Shown piece by piece: positions 14,296 through 20,682 of a DNA stretch of 20,682 bases. The stretch is taken from positions 1 through 20,682 of the IMG/VR virus record IMGVR_UViG_3300022725_000201; one strand, written 5' to 3'. The position numbers and the translations under genes are program-made. Positions within the stretch are counted from its first letter, which is position 1. Each line of letters opens with the position of its first letter. Under the pieces are notes generated by a model. It made no database searches. It worked only from the letters and a program-made list of their open reading frames with translations, and was not told the origin of the DNA. The DNA is from a virus.

Positions 14296-14899
14296 TTTCT
14301 ATCTCCGTTAAACATCCTGCCCAGGCAACGGCAATCCCGTCTGCCTCATCTCCAGTTTCAACAGCAACATTCCCTTTTGTGTTTAAGGGACCTTTAAATC
14401 TCTTATCTAAATGTTCAACTATGATAGAAGGAACCTCATCTTTTTCAATTTTTTTACCTAGTGATAGAAGTTCCTTAATCTTTGTTCTAACAGTTGATTC
14501 ATTTATAAATTTAATCTCCTTGTTAGAAACTAAACTCGCGGCAACTGAAGTAACTCTATTAAAGCCAGCTAACACAGTAATTGTTTGTGCGGAAGACATA
14601 CCTCTTTTAAAACTTTTCTTTATTTCTTCTACATAAATAACTGAAGGATCTAGGTCAGAGACAAGTCCCTGTATTCTATTGAATGTATTTGAAAGTCTAG
14701 TAATTATATCTCCCTTTTTTGCTTCTAGTGGTTTTATATGACCATAAGAAACAAGTTTGGGCATTTTTTCTAATGTTAGAAGACCCCAACCAATAGTTGA
14801 AGAACTACAGTCTATTCCCAATATAGTAGGTTTTTTAGTTTTTCTTCTAATTCTAATTATTCTTTCTTTTGGTCGTCGTGAGCGAGATTTTTTAGCCAT
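14282..14899 (-). CDS. ruvC: RuvC-like Holliday junction resolvase
   Basis: This RNase H-fold endonuclease cuts Holliday junctions or branched phage DNA. Visible catalytic residues are D30 in GIDCSSSTIGW, E91 or E92 in VIYVEEIKKSFKRG, and an acidic cluster in GDEADGIAVAW (D184, D187), the usual RuvC spacing. Residues 1-24 form a strongly basic extension (KKSRSRRPKERIIRIRRK) not typical of bacterial RuvC, which may add DNA contacts. No RuvA or RuvB is present, as usual for phage resolvases. The start follows the stop of the broken coiled-coil gene by one base, and the end overlaps dnaJ. In phages such enzymes trim branches before packaging. Confidence 0.88.
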   Translation of the reverse strand: MAKKSRSRRPKERIIRIRRKTKKPTILGIDCSSSTIGWGLLTLEKMPKLVSYGHIKPLEAKKGDIITRLSNTFNRIQGLVSDLDPSVIYVEEIKKSFKRGMSSAQTITVLAGFNRVTSVAASLVSNKEIKFINESTVRTKIKELLSLGKKIEKDEVPSIIVEHLDKRFKGPLNTKGNVAVETGDEADGIAVAWAGCLTEIENGSI

Positions 14900-14900
14900 A

Positions 14901-15449
14901 CTATTTTAAATAATAATTTTTAATTTCTTCAAAAACATCCTTAACTGAATTTAATTCAGCATAAGCTTTCTTGCTGCCTTGGCTTTTATAACTTTCGCCA
15001 AATACACCTAATAAATCATCGACAAGCTCATTACGAGATTTATCAATATTTGCCATATCAGAGTTTAAAAACTTTTCTAATACGGAATTGACCTCACTAT
15101 TAAGGTCAGTTAAAAACTTAATTCTATTTCTTAAGGACTTAATTTCTTCTTCAACGAGAGAATTATACCTATCAGCATTCTCTACTTTTGCTCTATAAAA
15201 CGCGACTAGCTTTTTAAGTCTTTTATTATCATCCTCTAATTTAATAGTTTCATAATCTTTCTGACCAACAATATCGCCTTTTTTACCTAAAGAAGAAACG
15301 GGAACAACGCCAGTCAGCTTTCTTACCGGAACTTTTTCTTTATTTTCAAGAGCAACAGTTAGCCATTTTTAAGGTGCTGTTTTCTTAACAACAGTTTTAT
15401 TACCTTTTGCCTTCTTTTTTACAGAAGTTGTTACTTTCTTTTTTGACAT
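14901..15449 (-). pseudogene. Coiled-coil gene interrupted by one in-frame TAA at codon 27
   Basis: An ATG at 15449 with a strong ribosome binding site (TTAGGAGAAAAT) opens MSKKKVTTSVKKKAKGNKTV, then VKKTAP and TAA (15371-15369). The same frame then stays open for 155 more codons to a TAG one base before ruvC. The downstream part reads KWLTVALENKEKVPVRKLTG and is followed by a helical, coiled-coil-like stretch (about codons 70-180). No ATG, GTG or TTG occurs in frame after the stop until a Met near codon 130, so the second half has no obvious start of its own. One base change (TAA to AAA, giving Pro-Lys-Lys-Trp) would restore a 182-aa protein. This could be a real nonsense mutation, a sequencing or consensus error, or stop readthrough. 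Function unknown; a basic N-tail plus coiled coil suggests a nucleic-acid or protein scaffold. Confidence 0.75.
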
Positions 15450-15457
15450 ATTTTCTC

Positions 15458-16060
15458 CTAATTTTTAATATCAGAATTTGAAGATAGGTCGTGCTCATAA
15501 TAAGCTGTTAATAAATCCTCAACTTTATAACCAATTAAAGCCAAATCTTTCTTATTAACTTCTTCAAACTTTTTACAAACTCCAAGAATTTTAGCTTCAT
15601 CAAGTTTGCCAGAATCAATCATAGATGCTTTAAAAGCATCCCAACAGCCATCATAATGTTGATCTTTTACTGAAGCTAATTCAGTTAAAAATACATCATA
15701 AGTAATAATATCATTAAACATACTTAAATCTAGCTTGTCAAAATTAAGCTGAGTTTCTAAATAAGATTTAAACTTATCAATTTCATCCAAACAAGATTCA
15801 AATCTGTTTAAATAGACATTAGTGTCATCACAATCTGATATTACTTCGCTTAGCAAAAATGTCATCTCTTGATCATCAATTCCCTTAAATTTGGGGGCAC
15901 TACAGCCTATTCCATATTTATGAGTTATATTCATAACTGAAAATATTAATTTTTGACTTATACTATTAACATCAAATAAAACTTTACTTTCCATTCGCGA
16001 TGGATTGGAATTAAAATATTCTACTTTATGGTTTCCTATTTCCAGAGTTTTATGCTCCAT
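15458..16060 (-). CDS. 200-aa protein of unknown function
   Basis: No domain is recognised. The product is acidic and mostly helical, with scattered cysteines (for example SDCDDTNVYLNRFESC) but no CxxC ribbon. The ATG at 16060 is preceded by AATTAAGGAACAAT, a fair ribosome binding site. The gene follows the ssb hairpin and precedes the interrupted coiled-coil gene. It could serve replication or recombination by position, but nothing in the sequence shows a particular activity. Confidence 0.82.
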   Translation of the reverse strand: MEHKTLEIGNHKVEYFNSNPSRMESKVLFDVNSISQKLIFSVMNITHKYGIGCSAPKFKGIDDQEMTFLLSEVISDCDDTNVYLNRFESCLDEIDKFKSYLETQLNFDKLDLSMFNDIITYDVFLTELASVKDQHYDGCWDAFKASMIDSGKLDEAKILGVCKKFEEVNKKDLALIGYKVEDLLTAYYEHDLSSNSDIKN

Positions 16061-16091
16061 ATTGTTCCTTAATTAATTGATATTATAATAA

Positions 16092-16143
16092 ATAACCCCA
16101 GCAAATCTGTGTTGGAAATTAATTGGTGATTTACCGGGGTTAT
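16092..16143 (-). terminator. Hairpin after ssb: terminator or 3' regulatory element
   Basis: On the minus strand the arms ATAACCCC (16143-16136) and GGGGTTAT (16099-16092) pair perfectly. After two mismatches around a G-C pair, GATTT/AAATC adds an inner stem. About 20 bases form the loop. The hairpin starts 11 bases after the ssb stop and is followed by an AT-rich but not pure T tract. The loop contains ATTTCCAACACA, the exact complement of a sequence in the ssb leader. Confidence 0.6.
16108..16119. repeat. Inverted repeat, distal copy (in 3' hairpin loop)
   Basis: The plus strand reads TGTGTTGGAAAT. The minus-strand transcript carries ATTTCCAACACA here, inside the loop of the hairpin after the ssb gene. 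It is the perfect 12-base partner of 16861-16872. Confidence 0.75.
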
Positions 16144-16154
16144 GTTTTATTATA

Positions 16155-16787
16155 TTATAGATCTGTTAAATCATCATCAAATGTAAAGTCTTCATCAGTT
16201 GCTGATGTTTTTACACTTGCCTGCCCAGAAGAAGCTCCTCCGGGAACGGAGAGTCCCAATTGAGTTAGCTTTTCAGCAACTTCCTCGGGAGTTGGAGGTT
16301 GAGTGAATTTTCCTAAATCAACTTTTTCGTTAAATCTCTCAATCATCACTTTTTCCTCTGCTGTTAAATCAGTAGATGGGTATGGAAAAACGGTATAAAG
16401 AGGCTGTGAGCCTTTCGGACCTCTTTTAATATTAATGTCATACTTCTCAATTGGACCCCATTTAGAATTTGTGACCAAATTCTTAATACCAACATAAACC
16501 TGAGTTGAAATTTCAAGGATTTTTGGTATATCAGACTTTCTATCTAAGACTCCAACATACCATCTTGTTTGAACTTTCTCTCCACGCTTCATTAAGGGAC
16601 AATTATGAACTGAACTTTTAACCTTACGAGGTGCTCCGGTTGAGTCTTTCACCCAAGCAACGTGAAATTGAAAGGGCTTTGTGAAAACTCTTACATCGTT
16701 GTCTCCTTCTACCAAATTCATAAAATCACTCGGAGTTGAAACGTCTCCTTCTTCCCATTCTACTTTACCATATTTTACTTCTGCCAT
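16155..16787 (-). CDS. ssb: Single-stranded DNA-binding protein (phage gp32-like)
   Basis: The 210-aa protein has a central beta-rich core, about 30-140, with WVKDSTGAPRKVKSSVHNCP, TRWYVGVLDRKSDIPKILEI and YDINIKRGPKG, as in OB-fold ssDNA-binding proteins of large phages. A flexible Gly/Ser-rich linker (180-195) and an acidic C-terminal tip (DEDFTFDDDLTDL) follow, the tail by which SSBs recruit replication partners. The gp32 zinc knuckle is not seen; only His-Asn-Cys remains. The ATG at 16787 follows AAAAGGAGAACAA. It sits among replication and recombination genes. Its mRNA has unusual structured ends, suggesting post-transcriptional control like that known for T4 gene 32. Identity as an SSB is well supported by layout but not by a database search. 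Confidence 0.78.
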   Translation of the reverse strand: MAEVKYGKVEWEEGDVSTPSDFMNLVEGDNDVRVFTKPFQFHVAWVKDSTGAPRKVKSSVHNCPLMKRGEKVQTRWYVGVLDRKSDIPKILEISTQVYVGIKNLVTNSKWGPIEKYDINIKRGPKGSQPLYTVFPYPSTDLTAEEKVMIERFNEKVDLGKFTQPPTPEEVAEKLTQLGLSVPGGASSGQASVKTSATDEDFTFDDDLTDL

Positions 16788-16873
16788 TTGTTCTCCTTTT
16801 GCCCTGGTACTCCTTGTACATTAATGGGCACTGTTAATTTTTGGCGTTATGCCTTTCTATATTTCCAACACAT
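16788..16873 (-). promoter_or_regulatory. Structured ssb leader
   Basis: Between the preceding stop and the ssb ATG are, in transcript order, TGTGTTGGAAAT (16872-16861, complement of the 3' hairpin loop), a small GGC/GCC hairpin (16853-16843), a hairpin with outer arms TGCCC/GGGCA and inner GTAC/GTAC (16830-16800), and then the ribosome binding site AAAAGGAG. The last hairpin directly abuts the ribosome binding site, so opening and closing it could set ssb translation. A nine-codon mini-frame, including the stop, begins at 16869 (ATGTGTTGG...). Confidence 0.5.
16861..16872. repeat. Inverted repeat, proximal copy (in ssb leader)
   Basis: The plus strand reads ATTTCCAACACA, the exact reverse complement of 16108-16119. 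The two copies flank the ssb gene and would face each other as 5' and 3' ends of its mRNA. Confidence 0.75.
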
Positions 16874-17134
16874 TTATTTATTAAATGTTAAATTTGAAAT
16901 TTTCTCAACCTCACCTAGTGGAATCCACTCCTCTTCTAAGAGTACGTTAGAAGGGAGTTTGTCGACATCATAAGTGTAATAGCCTATTCCATATACGTAG
17001 CCATCCGCTATTTCGAATTTAGGCTTATTTCCATTTTTACTTACTATAATAAATAGCTTATTTTGTTTAACTTTTGTGTCATCAGCATATCCTGTCTGCT
17101 TAAGACAGACCCGATAGATAGGCTTTATTGTCAT
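16874..17134 (-). CDS. Small protein of unknown function upstream of ssb
   Basis: The 86-aa product appears beta-rich, with KQNKLFIIVSKNGNKPKFEI and GYVYGIGYYTYDVD as likely strands; no domain is recognised. I chose ATG at 17134 (MTIKPIYRVCL). A TTG at 17149 in the same frame would add five residues and overlap the upstream gene. GGAAG lies eight bases before the ATG. The stop is followed directly by the ssb leader. Confidence 0.78.
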   Translation of the reverse strand: MTIKPIYRVCLKQTGYADDTKVKQNKLFIIVSKNGNKPKFEIADGYVYGIGYYTYDVDKLPSNVLLEEEWIPLGEVEKISNLTFNK

Positions 17135-17139
17135 TTCAT

Positions 17140-17670
17140 TTACTTCCAATCTGTTTCTCCAAATTTCATTGTATTTTCGTGTCCTGAAGATTCATTAAAC
17201 CCAGAAGAATATTGATGTTTTGTTTCACTCCTAAGCCTTTCTTTCATCATTTGATGAGTTTTTAAAAAGATTTCATATTTTCCATCAAACCATCTTCTGG
17301 CAGCTTCTGCTTTTAAACACCTGTCAACTGCTTCTAAATAATTAGAATTACATTTTGCTTTATGCTCCGCCAAAGAAACAGCCATTCTAGGCTCCTCTTC
17401 TTTGGCTTTTAAAACTGCTTTAGAAAACTCAGCAACTTTATCTGATTTACATTTTTGCTCTACCCACGTTAAATGAGAAAGAATTTCACTACACCTGTCG
17501 GCAGCTCTTAAAAATACCATAGCAAGATTTTCAGCTACTTGTAAAGGAATACTACTGTCTTTTGGTATTTTACTTGCGATGTTTTTAAATTCAGTTAAAT
17601 CTATATTTGAAGGATCAAATTTCTCTAACTCTTCACCCAAAGTAGCAATTTCTTTATCATTATTGTTCAT
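17140..17670 (-). CDS. Helical 176-aa protein, possible recombination mediator
   Basis: The protein is almost all helical with charged heptad-like stretches. Residues about 45-150 run 'AENLAMVFLRAADRCSEILS', 'MAVSLAEHKAKC', 'YLEAVDRCLKAEAARRWFDG' and 'YEIFLKTHQMMKERLR'. This arrangement, with size and position near ssb and recA, recalls T4 UvsY, which loads recombinase on SSB-covered DNA. The similarity is of architecture, not clear sequence identity. The start overlaps the upstream stop and uses AAAGGAG. If the mediator idea is wrong, it remains a helical replication-cluster protein of unknown role. Confidence 0.83.
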   Translation of the reverse strand: MNNNDKEIATLGEELEKFDPSNIDLTEFKNIASKIPKDSSIPLQVAENLAMVFLRAADRCSEILSHLTWVEQKCKSDKVAEFSKAVLKAKEEEPRMAVSLAEHKAKCNSNYLEAVDRCLKAEAARRWFDGKYEIFLKTHQMMKERLRSETKHQYSSGFNESSGHENTMKFGETDWK

Positions 17671-17941
17671 TATTATTTTGCTCCTTTACCCATTTTTCCA
17701 TACGCCTAAGTCTCTGATTAATCATTAAATTTTGAAGAAAAAATATTACTGCCCAACTCACCTTTTTTTTTAAAGGTAATTGAACTTGTGTTAAACAACC
17801 ATCTCCGTCCACTTCGAAAATATTTTTAAACTGATTTTTACCATCATAATTTCCAACAGTAAACTCGGCTACTAGTTTTTTATAGTAGTCATATTCTTCT
17901 TCTGTCATATCTACTGATTTAAAATCAATAATTCTTTTCAT
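17660..17941 (-). CDS. 93-aa protein of unknown function
   Basis: No named family is recognised. The product begins MKRIIDFKSVDMTEEEYDYY with an amphipathic helix, then a beta section (KNIFEVDGDGCLTQVQLP), then a hydrophobic helix (VSWAVIFFLQNLMI) and a basic helical tail. I chose ATG at 17941, preceded by AGGAAATAAT; an upstream in-frame start at 17974 would overlap the previous gene. It lies between the zinc-ribbon protein and the possible mediator. The hydrophobic helix is too short and interrupted to be a sure membrane segment. Confidence 0.78.
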   Translation of the reverse strand: MKRIIDFKSVDMTEEEYDYYKKLVAEFTVGNYDGKNQFKNIFEVDGDGCLTQVQLPLKKKVSWAVIFFLQNLMINQRLRRMEKWVKEQNNNEQ

Positions 17942-17942
17942 A

Positions 17943-18539
17943 TTATTTCCTGCGAACAAGTCCGCCACCACCACCCAATGCTTGTTGGTTTTGCGACTTT
18001 CTAGCTTTTGTTAATTTTTCTAAAATAGGATTATTTGCTCCTTCAGAAAATAAAGAGTCTTCTGGAAGTGCCTCCTTTGAGGCAAACTCATCATCAGGTA
18101 AAGCAATACTTTCAACAGTATTATATTTCTTATTTACCGCCTCGACCATCATTTTTTCCCTTTCTTCCTCTGAAATTCCTTCTTTTTGAAAAGAATCAGC
18201 TGAAATTACATCCTGCTTATTTTCTGAGTCCTTAATAAGCTTAGCGGTGGGACTTAATATTTTATTTTGCCTTTTACTTAGTGAAGGAGAATTGGAAATT
18301 TGATAATTAGACTCAATTCCAGAGGCATTTATTCCATATTTAACAACCAACGCCATAGCTAACTTATGAGCGGATTCCTCACGAATTGCTATTTCCGAAG
18401 CGATAGTTCTCTTTACATCCTCAATTGTCGCCATTGCTTCTTCATCCATAATAGAACCGCCACAGGCAGGACATTGATTTGTCGCTATTGCGTGCTTAAA
18501 CGATGCTAATAACTCTGTTTCACACGTTATACATTTCAT
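17943..18539 (-). CDS. Zinc-ribbon protein with long polar linker, unknown
   Basis: The 198-aa protein starts with a four-cysteine ribbon (CITC at 3-6, CPAC at 23-26). A helical segment (35-70) follows, then a long, polar, probably disordered region, and a tail with five glycines followed by RRK. Such a layout fits an adaptor that binds DNA, RNA or a protein partner by the ribbon. The ATG is preceded by AGGAGTTAGAAT. It lies immediately downstream of the polymerase gene, 36 bases away, so it may be expressed with it. No specific family is recognised. Confidence 0.82.
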   Translation of the reverse strand: MKCITCETELLASFKHAIATNQCPACGGSIMDEEAMATIEDVKRTIASEIAIREESAHKLAMALVVKYGINASGIESNYQISNSPSLSKRQNKILSPTAKLIKDSENKQDVISADSFQKEGISEEEREKMMVEAVNKKYNTVESIALPDDEFASKEALPEDSLFSEGANNPILEKLTKARKSQNQQALGGGGGLVRRK

Positions 18540-18575
18540 ATTCTAACTCCTAATATACCGATTTCCTATCATATG

Positions 18576-20682
18576 TCAATAGACTTTTGTAATTTCTCTA
18601 AGCATTATTGATTTAAACCCATTAAATTCACTAACTTGACATTTGGCCTTTATAGGAAATCCTTCTTTTATTTTACTTTTTGCTTTTTTAAATGTTTCAG
18701 GCCAAAACGGTGCTACGGTCATCTCAGAATTTGTTCCATACATATCCTCTACCTGATACTTTATCATAGGCTGACCAATATATTTGCCCCGTTTAATTTT
18801 AAATTCTCTAAGTTTAGTTTTAATTAAAACTTCTACAAAAATATGCTCTCTATCTGGCAAACTTTTCAGTCTTGATAATGGAGTAACGTGATAATCATCT
18901 GTAAAAAAACCCGGAAATAAATCCTTAAGACTTCCAGACACTAATTCTCCAAGAACTTCTTGCTCATATCTTAACATTTGAGTATCAGACCATTCCTGAT
19001 TTTCTTGAAACAAGGATAAATCATCAAAAGTTAATTCACCAGCATAACCATCTCTACTTTTAACATAAGTATTAACTTTTGCTCTATTCTTTTTAGAAAA
19101 ATCGTGAACGTCTTTCCTACATAAATTTAAAGAATTAAAACATCCCGCTTTAGCTAATGCTTCCATTTTTGACTTATTAACAACTCTTCCATCTGTTTTA
19201 TAGAAAAACTCTGCTAAAGAAGAGTATGGCTGATTTTCAACTATAGAATTTATAGCTTTTTCTCCTAAGCCTTTTATTGCTTCAAAACCCATAACAATTG
19301 TACTGCTATCTAGAACTTCATAACCAGCAGAGCTTTGATTAACATCAGGTGGAATAATTTTAATATTAAATCTTTTACATTCTCTTTTAGCAATATTTAC
19401 TTTTTCTTCTCTACTGGCAGCATTTTTATTAGTTACAACTTTCAAATATGCTGCCAAGAATGCGACAGGATAATGTCTTTTTAGATAAGCAGTATAATAT
19501 CCCATTATAGAATAAGCAACGGCGTGAGCTTTATTAAAACCATAGCCACTAAACACCTTAATTACCTTATCCCATATCTCTTGAGCTGTTTCGTGAGGCA
19601 TATTATGAAATTTCATAGAATCTGCCACGAATTCTGCTTCCGTTTTAAGCATTAAATCACTATTTTTATCTTTATCTTTAGTTATTTTTCTAAGAGCGTC
19701 TGCTTTATTTAAGTCCCAACCAGCTACATATTTGGCAACCTCCATTAACTGGTCCTCCATAATACATAATCCATAAGTAGAACTAAGTGCTTTTTTCAAA
19801 CTAGGGTGAATATAAGTTATTTTAGATATTCCGCGACGCCTTTCTATATACACCTGTCTTTCATTTTTATTTGTAATTTTATCTTTTTCCGCAGAAGATG
19901 GTCTTCCAAGGGCATTAATGATTGCTATGTCAAGAATATCTGTTGGTTTAATATACTTACATAGGGCAACCATTGTTCCAGACTGGCCAAGTTGGAAAAC
20001 ACAATTTGTGTGACCTTTTTGAAGCATTTCATATGTTTCTTCATCATCTAAAGGAATATCTTCCATTTTAGAAATTCCTTTATTATGAAGTGTTTTAATA
20101 TTCTTAAACGTTTCGTCAAGAACATCCAAAGTTGATAGAGCCAAGAAGTCCATTTTAACAAGACCATTCATTTCACTACGTTTTTTATCATATTGAACAG
20201 CGACAGATCCATTTTTATCAACTCTCAATGGAATAAAATCCACTAATGGAATATCTGAAATTACCATTGCTGCTGCGTGCGTAGCATAATCTTTTGGATT
20301 TCCAACAATTTTTGAAGCATACTCTATAACTTCTGGCGCCTGTTCAGCAAATTTAGCAAAATCTTTGGAAATTTCTAGAGCCTCTTCTATTGTTGAAACC
20401 CTATCATTGTTATTATTTTTATCTGGAATTGATGCTCTAATTTTATTAGAAACAGTAACATAATTCTCGCCTGGAGCAATTAAATTAGGTAATACATTTC
20501 TCATTGATTTTATTAAATCTGGAATAACATTTTTAGGAGTATATGTATTTATATTTGATATTTGAGCACACTTGTCCTTTCCATACTTTTGAATAACATA
20601 TTCTTTTACCTTGTCTCTTCCAGCAGATGTAAAATCTGTATCAATATCTGGAAGATCTTTTTTCCATTTATTTTGAAATCTT
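18576..20682 (-). CDS. dnaE: DNA polymerase III alpha subunit (DnaE type), N-terminus outside window
   Basis: The last 701 residues are present and the frame stays open to the right edge. The palm shows PDIDTDF (D14, D16 of the fragment) and KMDFLALSTLDVLD (D178), which match the three catalytic aspartates of family C polymerases. The fingers carry GRPSS, YGLCIMEDQLMEVAKYVAGW and ALRKITKDK. The conserved YGFNKAHAVAYSIMGYYTAY, followed by LKRHYP, is intact. A helix-hairpin-helix region follows, and the C-terminus has an OB-like domain (about residues 610-701). The PHP domain lies beyond the window. A phage-encoded replicative DnaE is less common than family A or B polymerases. A Met at 20504 is internal, not the start. 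Confidence 0.95.
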   Translation of the reverse strand, partial: RFQNKWKKDLPDIDTDFTSAGRDKVKEYVIQKYGKDKCAQISNINTYTPKNVIPDLIKSMRNVLPNLIAPGENYVTVSNKIRASIPDKNNNNDRVSTIEEALEISKDFAKFAEQAPEVIEYASKIVGNPKDYATHAAAMVISDIPLVDFIPLRVDKNGSVAVQYDKKRSEMNGLVKMDFLALSTLDVLDETFKNIKTLHNKGISKMEDIPLDDEETYEMLQKGHTNCVFQLGQSGTMVALCKYIKPTDILDIAIINALGRPSSAEKDKITNKNERQVYIERRRGISKITYIHPSLKKALSSTYGLCIMEDQLMEVAKYVAGWDLNKADALRKITKDKDKNSDLMLKTEAEFVADSMKFHNMPHETAQEIWDKVIKVFSGYGFNKAHAVAYSIMGYYTAYLKRHYPVAFLAAYLKVVTNKNAASREEKVNIAKRECKRFNIKIIPPDVNQSSAGYEVLDSSTIVMGFEAIKGLGEKAINSIVENQPYSSLAEFFYKTDGRVVNKSKMEALAKAGCFNSLNLCRKDVHDFSKKNRAKVNTYVKSRDGYAGELTFDDLSLFQENQEWSDTQMLRYEQEVLGELVSGSLKDLFPGFFTDDYHVTPLSRLKSLPDREHIFVEVLIKTKLREFKIKRGKYIGQPMIKYQVEDMYGTNSEMTVAPFWPETFKKAKSKIKEGFPIKAKCQVSEFNGFKSIMLREITKVY

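Noticed and set aside
14901-15449. Genome-wide reassignment of TAA as the cause of the interrupted frame
   Set aside because: Many neighbouring genes end at TAA next to the following start codon, so TAA is a normal stop here.
20502-20504. ATG at 20504 as the start of the polymerase gene
   Set aside because: The frame continues upstream to the window edge with the conserved PDIDTDF catalytic motif, so this Met is internal.

Overview
The window looks like part of a large tailed double-stranded DNA phage genome, probably from a metagenome. The DNA is AT-rich. Every gene I can support lies on the minus strand, genes are tightly packed with many stop/start overlaps (TAATG, ATGA), and most starts have AGGAG-like ribosome binding sites. 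The mix is phage-like: DNA polymerase III alpha, ssDNA-binding protein, RuvC, RecA and a DnaG-type primase, next to virion-like proteins and two homing-endonuclease-like genes. The host cannot be named from the sequence.

Transcription runs right to left. From about 20682 to 10706 there is a replication/recombination cluster. It holds a partial DnaE-type polymerase, a zinc-ribbon protein, small unknown proteins including a possible recombination mediator, an ssDNA-binding protein, an unknown protein, a coiled-coil gene broken by one in-frame TAA, RuvC, DnaJ, RecA, a two-zinc-ribbon protein, a primase core without its own zinc domain, and a sigma-region-4-like HTH protein. From 10683 to 6932 lies an accessory island. 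It has two homing-endonuclease-like proteins that share one nuclease domain but carry different zinc-finger arrays, a small unknown gene between them, and a nucleotide-sugar dehydrogenase followed by a clear terminator.

After a 366-bp non-coding gap (6566-6931) comes a run of virion- or packaging-like genes of unknown function: a 381-aa protein, a 561-aa protein with an internal duplication, two proteins sharing an 'ADxLDExG' motif, an HTH protein that could be a small terminase, and a 563-aa acidic protein with an AT-hook. A partial poly(A)-polymerase/CCA-type nucleotidyltransferase runs off the left edge.

The most unusual observations are three. The ssb mRNA has a 5' leader with a perfect 12-nt complement in the loop of the hairpin just after its stop codon. 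A 183-codon gene has a single in-frame stop at codon 27 and no usable restart. The two endonucleases look built by module shuffling over a common C-terminal domain. No tRNA, CRISPR array or insertion sequence was seen.
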